Source: Nitrososphaerota archaeon (GTDB lineage Archaea > Thermoproteota > Nitrososphaeria > Nitrososphaerales > Nitrososphaeraceae). Taken from it: a stretch of 64,000 nucleotides of DNA. Location of the stretch: NCBI GenBank assembly GCA_005877075.1, contig VBPX01000041.1, positions 38,312-102,311 on the forward strand, written 5' to 3'. The notes beneath the pieces are model-generated. The model saw only the letters and a list, made by a program, of their open reading frames with translations, was not told where the DNA came from and made no database searches. Shown here piece after piece: positions 1 to 10,079 of the stretch. The position numbers and the translations under genes are program-made. Positions within the stretch are counted from its first letter, which is position 1; each line of letters begins with the position of its first letter.

Positions 1-884
1 GTTGATTTATCGTTAGTTGCACCAAATTTTTCTTTCATTATCTTTGCATAAATACGTCGTGCTGCCCTAAACTTGGCTATCTCCTCAAAAAATTCCATTG
101 TACAGCAGAAAAAGAACGATAGGCGAGGAGCAAATTCGTCAACATTCAACCCTCGTGATGTACATGTCTTGATGTACTCTATTGCATTAGCAAATGTAAA
201 TGCCAATTCTTGAATTGCATTTGAACCTGCTTCGCGCATATGGTAACCAGAAATGCTTATGGGATACCATTGTGGAACAGATTTAGAACAATACTGAATC
301 ATATCTCCAATAATTCGCATCGATTGTCTTGGTGGATAGATATATGTATTCCGTGCAATATACTCCTTTAAGATATCATTTTGAGTCGTTCCCCTCAAAA
401 TACTAGATGAAACTCCCTGTGATTCTGCGACGACAATGTAGAGTGCCAAAAGGGTTGACGCAGTTGAATTTATAGTCATTGAGGTACTTACCTTCTCGAG
501 AGGAATATTCTGAAAACATGTCATCATATTATCAATAGAACTGATTGCAACTCCAGTTCGCCCAACTTCTCCTTGGGAATATTGGTTGTCAGAATCTCTT
601 CCTGTTTGCGTCGGAAGGTCAAAAGCTAGAGAGAGTCCTGTCTGTCCGTGTTCTAACAAGAATCTAAATCTATTGTTAGTCTCTTCTGCACTCCCAAATC
701 CACTGTACTGACGCATGGTCCATTGTCGCTCTCTGTACATGTTAGGATATAGTCCGCGCGTATACGGAAATCTGCCTGCTTCTTCCTCATCGTACTCCGT
801 TTTGACAAGATCTTTTGAAGAAAAAATTCTTTTTACAGGAATCCCTGAATCAGTTTTCAAATTATTTACATCCTGTTTTGCCAT
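1..884 (-). CDS. Methylmalonyl-CoA mutase, large (catalytic) subunit, 3'-truncated by window edge
   Basis: Open minus-strand frame from ATG at 882-884 to the edge ([23 protein letters not shown]...[42 protein letters not shown]...); typical mutase motifs; adjacent to MeaB. Confidence 0.9.
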   Translation of the reverse strand, partial: MAKQDVNNLKTDSGIPVKRIFSSKDLVKTEYDEEEAGRFPYTRGLYPNMYRERQWTMRQYSGFGSAEETNNRFRFLLEHGQTGLSLAFDLPTQTGRDSDNQYSQGEVGRTGVAISSIDNMMTCFQNIPLEKVSTSMTINSTASTLLALYIVVAESQGVSSSILRGTTQNDILKEYIARNTYIYPPRQSMRIIGDMIQYCSKSVPQWYPISISGYHMREAGSNAIQELAFTFANAIEYIKTCTSRGLNVDEFAPRLSFFFCCTMEFFEEIAKFRAARRIYAKIMKEKFGATNDKS

Positions 885-896
885 AGTTCTACTCTC

Positions 897-1805
897 CTAC
901 ACTATAATCTTTTTTGCGAAATTTAAAGCTGCATTATAGGGCTCTACTTCTTTTTTTAATATTCTACTTACAAGTTTCTTGTACTCTTCACTATTCATAA
1001 TCTTTTCAATAGATTTTTCTTTGATTACATTTAAAATCATATCTCTTAATTCGTTCTCTAGTATGGATCTTTCTCTTAATTGATATTTTTCATCATCTAA
1101 TAATTTAACAAGAGATTTTGTTAGTTCCTTTATTCCTTCTTGCATCTTTGCTGAACATTTGAGAACCAATTTATTGTCATTATTACCAATCAGGTCAGAG
1201 ATAATGTTATATAATATTGTAGATCCTTCCAAATCTGATTTATTAATAACATAGATATCGCCAATTTCTGTTAATCCTGCTTTTATTGCCTGTATGCTGT
1301 CACCTGTTTGTGGATTGAAGATCACTACTGTAATATTGACTGCCTTTGAAATTTCGATTTCTAATTGGCCTGCCCCTACGCTTTCTACTAATATCAAATT
1401 ATATCCAGCAGCGTCTAAGATTCTCACTACGTTCCTCAATGATCTTGAAACGCCGCCTTCTGCCCCTCTTGAGGCCATACTTCTCACATAGATTTCGTCA
1501 CTGATTGACATCATACGTACCCTATCTCCGAGAAGAGCTCCTCCAGTTATCGGACTTGATGGATCTACGGCAATGATAGCGACTTTGTATCCTAGAGAAT
1601 GAAATTCGGCAGCTAATCTTCCTATTAGCGTGCTTTTACCCGAACCTGCAGATCCAGTAAATCCTATGGTTCTCGCATTTCCAGTTTTCTTAAAAATTTT
1701 ATGAATTATTTCTGCTGAATCTGGCTCATTATTATCGACAATCGAGATTGCTCTTGATATTGATCTTTTCTCTCCTTTTAGAATTCCGTCTACTAACCCT
1801 GACAC
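897..1805 (-). CDS. meaB: Methylmalonyl-CoA mutase-associated GTPase MeaB/ArgK family
   Basis: P-loop GFTGSAGSGKSTL, DPSSPITGGALLGDR, NKSD; next to mutase subunits. Confidence 0.92.
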   Translation of the reverse strand: MSGLVDGILKGEKRSISRAISIVDNNEPDSAEIIHKIFKKTGNARTIGFTGSAGSGKSTLIGRLAAEFHSLGYKVAIIAVDPSSPITGGALLGDRVRMMSISDEIYVRSMASRGAEGGVSRSLRNVVRILDAAGYNLILVESVGAGQLEIEISKAVNITVVIFNPQTGDSIQAIKAGLTEIGDIYVINKSDLEGSTILYNIISDLIGNNDNKLVLKCSAKMQEGIKELTKSLVKLLDDEKYQLRERSILENELRDMILNVIKEKSIEKIMNSEEYKKLVSRILKKEVEPYNAALNFAKKIIV

Positions 1806-1917
1806 GATTGATTTAGCTGCGAAGTTAAGTATTAAAAGTTAATCGTGTGTCCAATAATATCAATTGATTCATGAAATTGACAAAAAATTTTAAACCTCCA
1901 CTACAAATTTTAGATAT

Positions 1918-2334
1918 ATGTCTACATCTGTACATAGCAAGAAAAAACCAATAAGAGTTCTCGTGTCTAAATTAGGGTTGGACGGTCATGATAGGGGCGC
2001 ATTGGTCATATGTAGAGCGCTTAGAGATTCTGGAATGGAGGTTGTTTATTCTGGACTCTTCTGTACTCCTCAACAGGTTGCAAAAATAGCTATAGATGAG
2101 GATGTTGATGTAGTTGCAATGAGTTTGTTAAATGGTGCTCATCTAACAATATTTCCTAAAGTTGCACGCATATTGGAAGAACATGGCGTTACTGACATCC
2201 TATTGATTGGAGGCGGTGTCATACCTCTTAAGGACAAAAAAATACTTGAAGAAAAAGGAGTAAAAGGAAATTTTGGACCAGGAACGCCCCTGAATATAAT
2301 TATTGATTATATTAATAAAAATCTGAAAAAATAA
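1918..2334 (+). CDS. Methylmalonyl-CoA mutase small subunit / cobalamin-binding domain protein
   Basis: B12-binding motif KLGLDGHDRGA, SLLNGAH, GGGVIP. Confidence 0.92.
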   Translation: MSTSVHSKKKPIRVLVSKLGLDGHDRGALVICRALRDSGMEVVYSGLFCTPQQVAKIAIDEDVDVVAMSLLNGAHLTIFPKVARILEEHGVTDILLIGGGVIPLKDKKILEEKGVKGNFGPGTPLNIIIDYINKNLKK

Positions 2335-2676
2335 TTATTAATTGGTACTAATTTAGTCACAGAAGGCAAAAGCAAAGTTTCTAAGCGCGAAAAACTAGAA
2401 AACATGCTTTCAGACGGGAGCGAAAATTGAACACGAAAATAAAGAAATCGCGCCCGAATTACTGACACATTACCATAACTGTTTCGAGTTACCTTCTGAG
2501 CATGAAAATGACCAAATTGGCTCGAATTAGATTATAAACAAAGCGTTATTTTTGAGCACAAAAAACTGGTTTATAGAGTATATATTAGAGTAATTATGAT
2601 AAAACACTTGAAATGGATTTTATGTTTGAAGACTCAAAAAGTTTAATCGCATTAAGAAATGTGAGGCTAGTAAAAA

Positions 2677-2850
2677 TTGGCTGATTGGTTAACCGTTTTA
2701 ATTGTAGGAATTATTTTGGTAGCAATCGGCTATATTCTGAAAAGGGTAATGACTGAGGCCATTATTAAAAAATTGGGTTACGTCATTGAAATAATTGGGA
2801 TTGTCGTTATCGTGATAGCAATAATTTTGCTAGTCGTGGCCTTTGTCTAA
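2677..2850 (+). CDS. Small hydrophobic membrane protein (57 aa, TTG start)
   Basis: LADWLTVLIVGIILVAIGYILKRVMTEAIIKKLGYVIEIIGIVVIVIAIILLVVAFV*; two predicted TM segments; not in the supplied ORF track. Confidence 0.5.
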   Translation: MADWLTVLIVGIILVAIGYILKRVMTEAIIKKLGYVIEIIGIVVIVIAIILLVVAFV

Positions 2851-3213
2851 CAACTGATCCACAATTTTTTGGACTGTTCACGAACCTAATTAATGTCACG
2901 ATATTCTTCGTAATCGTCTAGCACAGTTGGATAGTCTGGCATTCCCATGTAATACATTTTACACTGACAAAGAAATCAAAGAAAAAGAAGAACATAATTA
3001 ATAAGCACATATCTGAATCTGTGAGTGGAATTCGCAAGTCTTGATCATTACCTATTTGAATGAAGTTTTACGCCGATGAAGATATTATTGCATATTGACA
3101 GATTAATTCTCAATTTTATATAATTCATTTAAATTGGCGTTAATAACAGGTTCTGGTGTGAAATTGCAACCATAGACTAAATTACTAGGAAAACAAAGTT
3201 TATGACTATCACA

Positions 3214-3297
3214 TTATGTGTGAATATCTCTAAAATGTAAATCAAGGTTCTCTTGCGTAGGACACAATATACCACATTCTTTGCATTTAAAATTCAT
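3214..3297 (-). CDS. Single C2H2 zinc-finger microprotein (27 aa)
   Basis: MNFKCKECGILCPTQENLDLHFRDIHT*; CX2CX12HX4H; below the ORF-track size cutoff. Confidence 0.55.
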   Translation of the reverse strand: MNFKCKECGILCPTQENLDLHFRDIHT

Positions 3298-3310
3298 CGA
3301 CATATACCTT

Positions 3311-3674
3311 TTAATTGTTGCAATTATTTTGAATTCGTGCTAGTGCATCATTCACGGTGTCTTTCTTATCCATGAAAAGTGTAGCTATAATGGGACCATC
3401 ATCTCCATCTTTTTCGGAATGGATATATGACTGTGTTACTTTTTTCAGACCTTCTGCTTCAATTTGGTTCCAGAGCTTTGAATCATCACTTTACAATAAG
3501 TCCAGTGATTCCTGTGGCTGACACATCAGGATGTGACGGAACTGCGTTCCTGCCATTAAGTATCGCTATGTATCCATTTTGCTGGTGTGCATTTACTTGG
3601 TTTGTGAATATTACTGCAGCAGAGATTGACAATATGGCCACGATAGTCAAAGCCGTGAAGATTGTATTTGCCAT
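3311..3674 (-). pseudogene. Frameshifted secreted CHRD-domain-like protein
   Basis: Frame 1 MANTIFTALTIVAILSISAAVIFTNQVNAHQQNGYIAILNGRNAVPSHPDVSATGITGLIVK* continues in another frame as DDSKLWNQIEAEGLKKVTQSYIHSEKDGDDGPIIATLFMDKKDTVNDALARIQNNCNN*; break near 3487. Confidence 0.65.
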
Positions 3675-3879
3675 TATTTAAAAAAAGGCAATACAATTTA
3701 CTAATAACTATAAATCGTATATGCAAAAATAAGACGTCAATAAATAGATAAATAAACCATAATATGTTATAAAAGTCTACTATTACCCTTAGTGTATGCG
3801 CATAACAACATGGATTTAATGTTTTTTTATTATATTACTGATAATTTAAATTGATATTCATTAAATCTCAATTTGTAAA

Positions 3880-4440
3880 ATGACTATTATTGGTGACGCT
3901 TATCGCTGGATATATAGTAAACTTATTTCTCGTCCCACAAATTTTAGTTGGGTTATAAACAATCAACTAGCAGGAAGTGGATTACCGCTGTCTTATGATC
4001 AATTTATGTGGTTAGTAAATCATGGAATAGAGACAATTGTAACTGTAAGGGAAATTCCATTACCCGTACAATGGTTAACAGTTACGGATGTAAAGAATAG
4101 CTCCGCCAATAACGCGAATCTGAACAAAATAAATTATCTACATCTAAGGGTCGAAGACTATCATTCTCCTTCAATTGACGAGATTGATTCTACCGTCAAA
4201 TTTATCGAAAATGAAATTGAAGTAGAAAAAAGATCAGTTTTAGTTCATTGTGCAGCTGGAAAAGGAAGAACTGGCACAATTCTGGGTGCTTATCTATTAA
4301 AAAAAGAAAATATTTCTGCAAAAGAAGCTATAAATAGAATTAGGAAACTAAGACCAGGATCTATTCAAACAGATTCACAAGAAAAGTCTATTCATGAATA
4401 TGAAAAGTATTTAAAAGATAAATCAGCGAACCAAAATTGA
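3880..4440 (+). CDS. Dual-specificity / tyrosine-type protein phosphatase
   Basis: P-loop VHCAAGKGRTGT and upstream catalytic-Asp region. Confidence 0.85.
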   Translation: MTIIGDAYRWIYSKLISRPTNFSWVINNQLAGSGLPLSYDQFMWLVNHGIETIVTVREIPLPVQWLTVTDVKNSSANNANLNKINYLHLRVEDYHSPSIDEIDSTVKFIENEIEVEKRSVLVHCAAGKGRTGTILGAYLLKKENISAKEAINRIRKLRPGSIQTDSQEKSIHEYEKYLKDKSANQN

Positions 4441-4499
4441 GAATTACTAATAATCCTCTTAGTAACATACTGATATGATTATGATAACATTTTATTGAT

Positions 4500-4907
4500 A
4501 TGAGTTTAGATATTATAATTATGGATTTTGAAAAGCTTGAAAAATGGGCAGATGAAGCAAATATCTCTCGGAACCAAAATTTGAAGTTGAAGGCCAAAAA
4601 AATAGAGGAAGAACTTATGAAAAACCTTACTCAAGCGGATTTATACTTCCCAGTAGAGGATGAAGTCTTGATAACTAAAAATTCTGCTTCTTTTTTGTAT
4701 AAAAATAGCAAGACATATCCTTGCTTATTAGAATTTATTGGAAAGGTACTTCATGTTGATATTCCCATAAAACTTAATGAATGCAAATTTGGTCCCGGGG
4801 GAATCATAGTATCTGCAAATGATAAGGAACAAGCACACAAGATTTTGCATGATTGTTGCCATGAGTTACAGATTCTTCTCAAGGGAAAGGAAGGGCATAT
4901 TAGTTAA
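4500..4907 (+). CDS. Hypothetical protein (135 aa)
   Basis: Intact ORF, codon usage consistent with neighbours. Confidence 0.6.
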   Translation: MSLDIIIMDFEKLEKWADEANISRNQNLKLKAKKIEEELMKNLTQADLYFPVEDEVLITKNSASFLYKNSKTYPCLLEFIGKVLHVDIPIKLNECKFGPGGIIVSANDKEQAHKILHDCCHELQILLKGKEGHIS

Positions 4908-5162
4908 TTCAAGGTTTACCGCCAACATATTGAAGAAATTTTTGAATAAGAATGATAGTTAGTACTTTTCATTTTTAATTGCTTAAGAAAGTAAACTTGT
5001 AAATCCCTTGCGTAGTCCTGATTCTGAATTATTATCTACTAGCATTTTGTGCCCTCACTTGGTAACCTATGATTCAGGAATTCGCAATATTAGTAATCGA
5101 ATTTATTAAAAAATAAACAACACCTTGTACAAAAATCATAAATGAATTGTTCTATAAGAAAT

Positions 5163-6150
5163 TCACTTTCGTTTAATCAGCTCAAGTAGATTTGATAGCA
5201 TGAATGGCTTTACCAAAACATCTTGTTTACTTACTCCAAGAGAATCAATAACCGTTGTAAGCCGATTAAGGGGATTGGTAGTTGTCAGAATAATTCTTTG
5301 ATTTGGCAGAACGCGATGAATTTCATTTGTCACATTACTTGTTCTCATGTTATCACTTAAATGCATGTCTAAAACAACTATATCAAAATCTTTTTCCTTC
5401 AGTACAGATTGACACTTGTTACCATCTTCAGCTACTATGACATCAAAATCCAATGCACTCAAATATTCTGCATAAAGAGTTATTAAATGAGGTTCAGATT
5501 CCACTACGAGAATTCTAGTGTCATTTCTGTGTGCAAACGTATTGCGTAGCCGATTTAGATCGTATATGTCTAAATCTACCATCAAGTCATGTAAATTCGC
5601 AATCTTGCGCTTTGCATTTAATCTGCTTTGATCCATCATTACATGAGGATGAGGACATATTACTGTTATGTGGTAATTATTTTTCGTCCATTCATCATGG
5701 ACATTTTGACACCACTTCTCTAAAAATTCAGATTCATCAAACCATTTATTTTCGCACCAACAACATGCAGCATCAGCGAAAACAGTTATTTTCGTTTCTT
5801 TACCTTGAATGAGACGTTGATGAAGTGTCTGCTCCAGCATTGCTTTAAGATTCTCAAATGGGGCTATATTTCCTATTAATGCAGATTCATAGTATGGCTT
5901 AAAGTTGATAATCTGTAGATTATTGTAATCAATTTGTTTCTGGTAGTTTTGTATTTTAGCAGATAAATTTGAAATGCTTGAGATGTGCGATTGGTCAAAA
6001 GCATAAACAGATGCATAAATAAAGCTCATTATTTTCTAATCCTTCGTTGATCCAATGTGCAGCCGCATCTGTACGCTCCTGGTCTTTTTCATATAGCAAC
6101 ATAACATGCTTGCCTCCGGAAATTTGGAATGGGTCTTGAAGATTACTCAT
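5163..6150 (-). pseudogene. MEDS-like domain plus response-regulator receiver protein with a frameshift
   Basis: ORF 5163..6029 lacks its N-terminus; the missing part MSNLQDPFQISGGKHVMLLYEKDQERTDAAAHWINEGLENNEL is encoded upstream in a different frame from ATG 6148-6150; receiver motifs ILVVESE, DIVVLDMHL, VKPF. Confidence 0.65.
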
Positions 6151-6465
6151 ATATAGATCGCAAACACCTACTATTAAATTGCGTGGAGAACACTACTTCG
6201 TAAGTTTTAATGTGCGTTATACTTAATTAAGATTGTAGTATAGTTATACAAATTGCCTACGAAATAGGTATTAGACTACGGATTGCTTTTTGAAATCGCA
6301 ATCACGATCTCAATGGAACTAGGGCAAGACGAACATGGATATGAACGTAATATTATAGTAGTAACGATGATAGCATAAATATACAACCGAAGCGGTAAAT
6401 AAAATCTAAAAAAATGAGTCTCTTAAAACATACATTTTTAAAATATTAAATCAAAAAACGACAGT

Positions 6466-7464
6466 CTATTCCCCATTTTTCCACATCATCTCTCTCATTT
6501 CACTGCCAACTATCTCTATTTGATTTTTCTCCAGTTGATTCATGAATCTAACAAATGAATTCTTTCCGTACTTCTTGTAAATATTTGACCATTCATTAGC
6601 AAATTCACCTGACTGAATATCCTTAAGCACTTGTTTCATATTTTCTTTTACTTCCTTGTTTATTATTCTTGGTCCTCTAGTAAGACCACCATATCTTGCA
6701 GTTTCACTGACTCTATTATACATCCCTGTTATACCATATTTGTATATCAAATCTACAATTAGTTTTAGTTCATGCAAACATTCGTAATAAGCTACTTCTG
6801 GTTGGTAACCAGCTTCAACCAGAGTCTCAAATGCATTAACTACAAGAGAATGTGCACCTCCACAGAGGTCGACCTGTTCTCCAAACCAGTCTGTTTCTAC
6901 TTCTTCCTTAAATGTAGTTTCTATGACGCCTGGTCTAGTGCTTCCGATGGCTTTAGCAAGTCCCAGTACTGTATTTAATGCATTTCCTGTATAATCCTGA
7001 TAAACAGCAACAAGTGAAGGAGTCCCAAATCCCTCCTGATACAGTTCACGTACTCTCTGACCAGGTCCTTTGGGGGCAACCATTATCACATCAACATTTT
7101 TTGGAGGAACAATCCATTTCCAATGAATGGCTGCTCCATGAGAAAAATTTAGTGTTTTTCCTTCTGAGAGTCCTGGTTCAATTTCATTCTTATAAACACT
7201 GGACTGTTCCATGTCCGGAGTTAAAATATGAATAATATCTGCTGTTTTTGAAGCATCCTTTACCTCTTTAACTATATGTCCATCACCTTCTGCGATTTTC
7301 CATGATTTTCCTTCTTTGTATAATCCAACTATTACATTTAACCCAGAATCCTTCATATTATTTGCCTGTGCTCTTCCCTGTATACCGTAGCCTATTACGG
7401 CAATTGTCTTATTTTTTAGGGGATCTAAAGATACGTCACTATCAAACCATTTTTTTGCAGTCAT
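6466..7464 (-). CDS. ilvC: Ketol-acid reductoisomerase
   Basis: IAVIGYGIQGRAQANNMKDSG, MVAPKGPG, full length. Confidence 0.95.
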   Translation of the reverse strand: MTAKKWFDSDVSLDPLKNKTIAVIGYGIQGRAQANNMKDSGLNVIVGLYKEGKSWKIAEGDGHIVKEVKDASKTADIIHILTPDMEQSSVYKNEIEPGLSEGKTLNFSHGAAIHWKWIVPPKNVDVIMVAPKGPGQRVRELYQEGFGTPSLVAVYQDYTGNALNTVLGLAKAIGSTRPGVIETTFKEEVETDWFGEQVDLCGGAHSLVVNAFETLVEAGYQPEVAYYECLHELKLIVDLIYKYGITGMYNRVSETARYGGLTRGPRIINKEVKENMKQVLKDIQSGEFANEWSNIYKKYGKNSFVRFMNQLEKNQIEIVGSEMREMMWKNGE

Positions 7465-7553
7465 ACTTCAAGATATTCTCTGACGTTATATATGCTATTT
7501 AACTTGAAATAATCTTGATCATCGTCCAGCTTAACTAACTAAATTAAGAAAAA

Positions 7554-7682
7554 TCAAATCTCCATCTTCATAAAACATTTCTTGCATTCTAAGACTACGA
7601 CATCAGGCTTATTCTGAAGTATTGAAAACTTTTTGTTACCGCAATTTTTGCATATGGGACAAGCTCTTAATGGTTTTGCCAT
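7554..7682 (-). CDS. Small Zn-ribbon protein (42 aa)
   Basis: MAKPLRACPICKNCGNKKFSILQNKPDVVVLECKKCFMKMEI*. Confidence 0.55.
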   Translation of the reverse strand: MAKPLRACPICKNCGNKKFSILQNKPDVVVLECKKCFMKMEI

Positions 7683-7717
7683 GGAATATGGTAGTATAAT
7701 TTCATTTATTCCATTAA

Positions 7718-8281
7718 CTATTTTATATCAGGATATTGTTTAATCTCTCCAGAGGCATTTCCCTGGGTTTCAAATAATACTTTAATCCTCTTTATTCCAT
7801 TGATTTCGGAAAGTATTGCATATACTGCATTTGGTACAAGGTCTTTCCATTCTTTGTTCATTACAATATTCATTCTGATGTTAGTGCCACTACAATTAAC
7901 TTCATCATAAAATTTGGGCGGTCTAATATCAAAAGGTTGAGGGCTTCCAGACAAAAGTTCCAAAACAAATTTGTTACCGGTATAAATATAATTAAATTTA
8001 GGTACCATGGATCTCAAATGTTGAATCCAAATTGAATTATTTTCTAAATTTAAAATTGGGATGATATATACTCTTTTGAGATCAATTTTTTCTTCGATCA
8101 AAGAATTGTGAATAAGGTGTATTCGTTCTCCTGCAGTAAACGGATTTGAAAATGTATAGTTAAATTGAGAACTTCCTATTGCTATTATCAACTCATCACA
8201 ATCTTCTAATATTTGATGGGCAAGATTCAGATGCCCATTATGAAATGGTTGAAACCTTCCCATCATTAATCCAGATTTCAT
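7718..8281 (-). CDS. nadM: Nicotinamide-nucleotide adenylyltransferase
   Basis: GLMMGRFQPFHNGHL nucleotidyltransferase signature, length 187 aa. Confidence 0.85.
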   Translation of the reverse strand: MKSGLMMGRFQPFHNGHLNLAHQILEDCDELIIAIGSSQFNYTFSNPFTAGERIHLIHNSLIEEKIDLKRVYIIPILNLENNSIWIQHLRSMVPKFNYIYTGNKFVLELLSGSPQPFDIRPPKFYDEVNCSGTNIRMNIVMNKEWKDLVPNAVYAILSEINGIKRIKVLFETQGNASGEIKQYPDIK

Positions 8282-8283
8282 TA

Positions 8284-9960
8284 TTATCTATCATTTAGTT
8301 TATTTATTTGCTCTTTTATGTTATCTGATTCCACTTTTTTAAATAAAGGCTCAATATCACCTAATTTGTCACCTGGGTTCAATGATATCTCTCCAATTGT
8401 GTTCCACCTCTGTTCATGAATGTTATCTTGCAATCCAAGTTGTTTCCATATTTTTTCCACTGAAAATGGAATAAAAGGTTCAAGTAATAAAGATAGGGAT
8501 CTTACCGCATTAATTGATACGAAAAGTGTGGAACCTGATCCTTGAGGATATTTCCAAGGTTCTTTTTTCTGAAAATATTGATTAAAAATTGAGGAAAAAT
8601 TAAGAATACTTTTTAACGCCTTGTCAATTTCGTTACTTGCAATAAGGCCACCTACAATTTTACCAATATTTCCTATTTCCTCTAGAGATTTTTTATCTTC
8701 ATCATCATATTCTTCTGGCCTTGGTATTTTGTTATCAAAATATTTCTTAATAAAAGTTAGTGTTCTATTTATAAAGTTACCAATATTGGCTATCAATTCA
8801 TTGTTTATTTTTTCTTCAAAAGAATTCCAATCAAAGTTGATATCGTCTTGGGAATAATTGCAAATTGATGCAATATAAAATCGTAGGTAATCCGGTTCAA
8901 ACAAATCCACAAATGCTCTTAATCCAATATACCAATTTCTGCTCTTAGAAATTTTATGATTTTGAAGCATGAGGTGTCCACGAGTTGGGATTAAATCAGG
9001 TAATCTGTATTCTTTATTTATCCCGATTCTAATTGCGGGTAAAAAAAGATAGTGATGATAGACAATGTCTTTTCCAATAAAATGATATATCTTGGAATCA
9101 TTCCACTTTTCTTTTGCCCTTTGTATATCTCCGACAAGTTCTATAAGGCAAGAAATATAGCATAAATGGTTATCAAACCAACCATAGAACACCTTATCTT
9201 TTTTTTCATTGGTATTAGGAATTGGCACCCCCCATGAGATATCCCTTGTTATATCCCAATCTTGAAGTCCCTCAACAATCCAATTGAGTACATATTTTTT
9301 GACATCTTGTTGAAGTAACATATTTTCATTTAACCATTTTTCAAGTTCATTTTCAAAATTTGAAAGTTTAAAAAAATAATGATTGGTCTCCTTTTTAACT
9401 GGTTCAATACCACAAATAGCACATTTTGGATCTAGTATCTTATCTGGAATTCTACCACATTTTTCACACAGATCAGAATATTGATCTGTTGCATCACAGT
9501 AAGGGCATCTTCCAACTACGTAACGGTCTGGTAAAAATTTCAAGTCTTTTTCACAATAATATTGGATGACTTGCTTTTCATGGATAAGCCCTCTATTTTT
9601 TAGAACGTTAAAGACGTATTGAACGAAATGTATATTTGTACGAGAACTAGTTTGTGAAAAAGAATCAAAAATTATTCCAATTGACTTAAAATCCTCTAAA
9701 TCTTTATCATGCCAATATTTAACATACTCTTCTGGTTTTATTTTCTTTTTTTCTGTCTCAATAAGTACAGGTGTTCCAAAGTCATCAGATGCACAAAGAT
9801 GATAAACCTCTTTTCCGTCTAGTTTTAAATATCTTCCAAATATGTCTGCAGGAAGATAAGTGGATGAAATATGACCAAGATGTATTTCTCCGTTCGCGTA
9901 TGGGAGTGCACTTGTTATAATCACACTCTCAATATTGGAATTTTGCACAGCAAAGGGCAT
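8284..9960 (-). CDS. metG: Methionyl-tRNA synthetase
   Basis: TSALPYANGEIHLGHISS (HIGH-type), KISKSRNW (KMSKS-type), Zn-binding Cys cluster. Confidence 0.93.
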   Translation of the reverse strand: MPFAVQNSNIESVIITSALPYANGEIHLGHISSTYLPADIFGRYLKLDGKEVYHLCASDDFGTPVLIETEKKKIKPEEYVKYWHDKDLEDFKSIGIIFDSFSQTSSRTNIHFVQYVFNVLKNRGLIHEKQVIQYYCEKDLKFLPDRYVVGRCPYCDATDQYSDLCEKCGRIPDKILDPKCAICGIEPVKKETNHYFFKLSNFENELEKWLNENMLLQQDVKKYVLNWIVEGLQDWDITRDISWGVPIPNTNEKKDKVFYGWFDNHLCYISCLIELVGDIQRAKEKWNDSKIYHFIGKDIVYHHYLFLPAIRIGINKEYRLPDLIPTRGHLMLQNHKISKSRNWYIGLRAFVDLFEPDYLRFYIASICNYSQDDINFDWNSFEEKINNELIANIGNFINRTLTFIKKYFDNKIPRPEEYDDEDKKSLEEIGNIGKIVGGLIASNEIDKALKSILNFSSIFNQYFQKKEPWKYPQGSGSTLFVSINAVRSLSLLLEPFIPFSVEKIWKQLGLQDNIHEQRWNTIGEISLNPGDKLGDIEPLFKKVESDNIKEQINKLNDR

Positions 9961-10079
9961 TGATAGTAAAGAGGAATTAAAAGTATCGTGTGTAACTGGT
10001 TTAAATTTGTCTAATACCTGATTTTATTGTGATATTATTGAACATTAATTAATTATATCATGTTAGCTGTAATACCCTG

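Noticed and set aside
1294-1491. Plus-strand ORF opposite meaB
   Set aside because: Antisense shadow of a well-supported gene; no recognisable domain.
3427-3681. 84-aa plus-strand ORF
   Set aside because: Antisense to the CHRD-like coding sequence; the minus strand has a signal peptide and coherent domain.
6772-7502. Three plus-strand ORFs over ilvC
   Set aside because: Antisense to intact ilvC.
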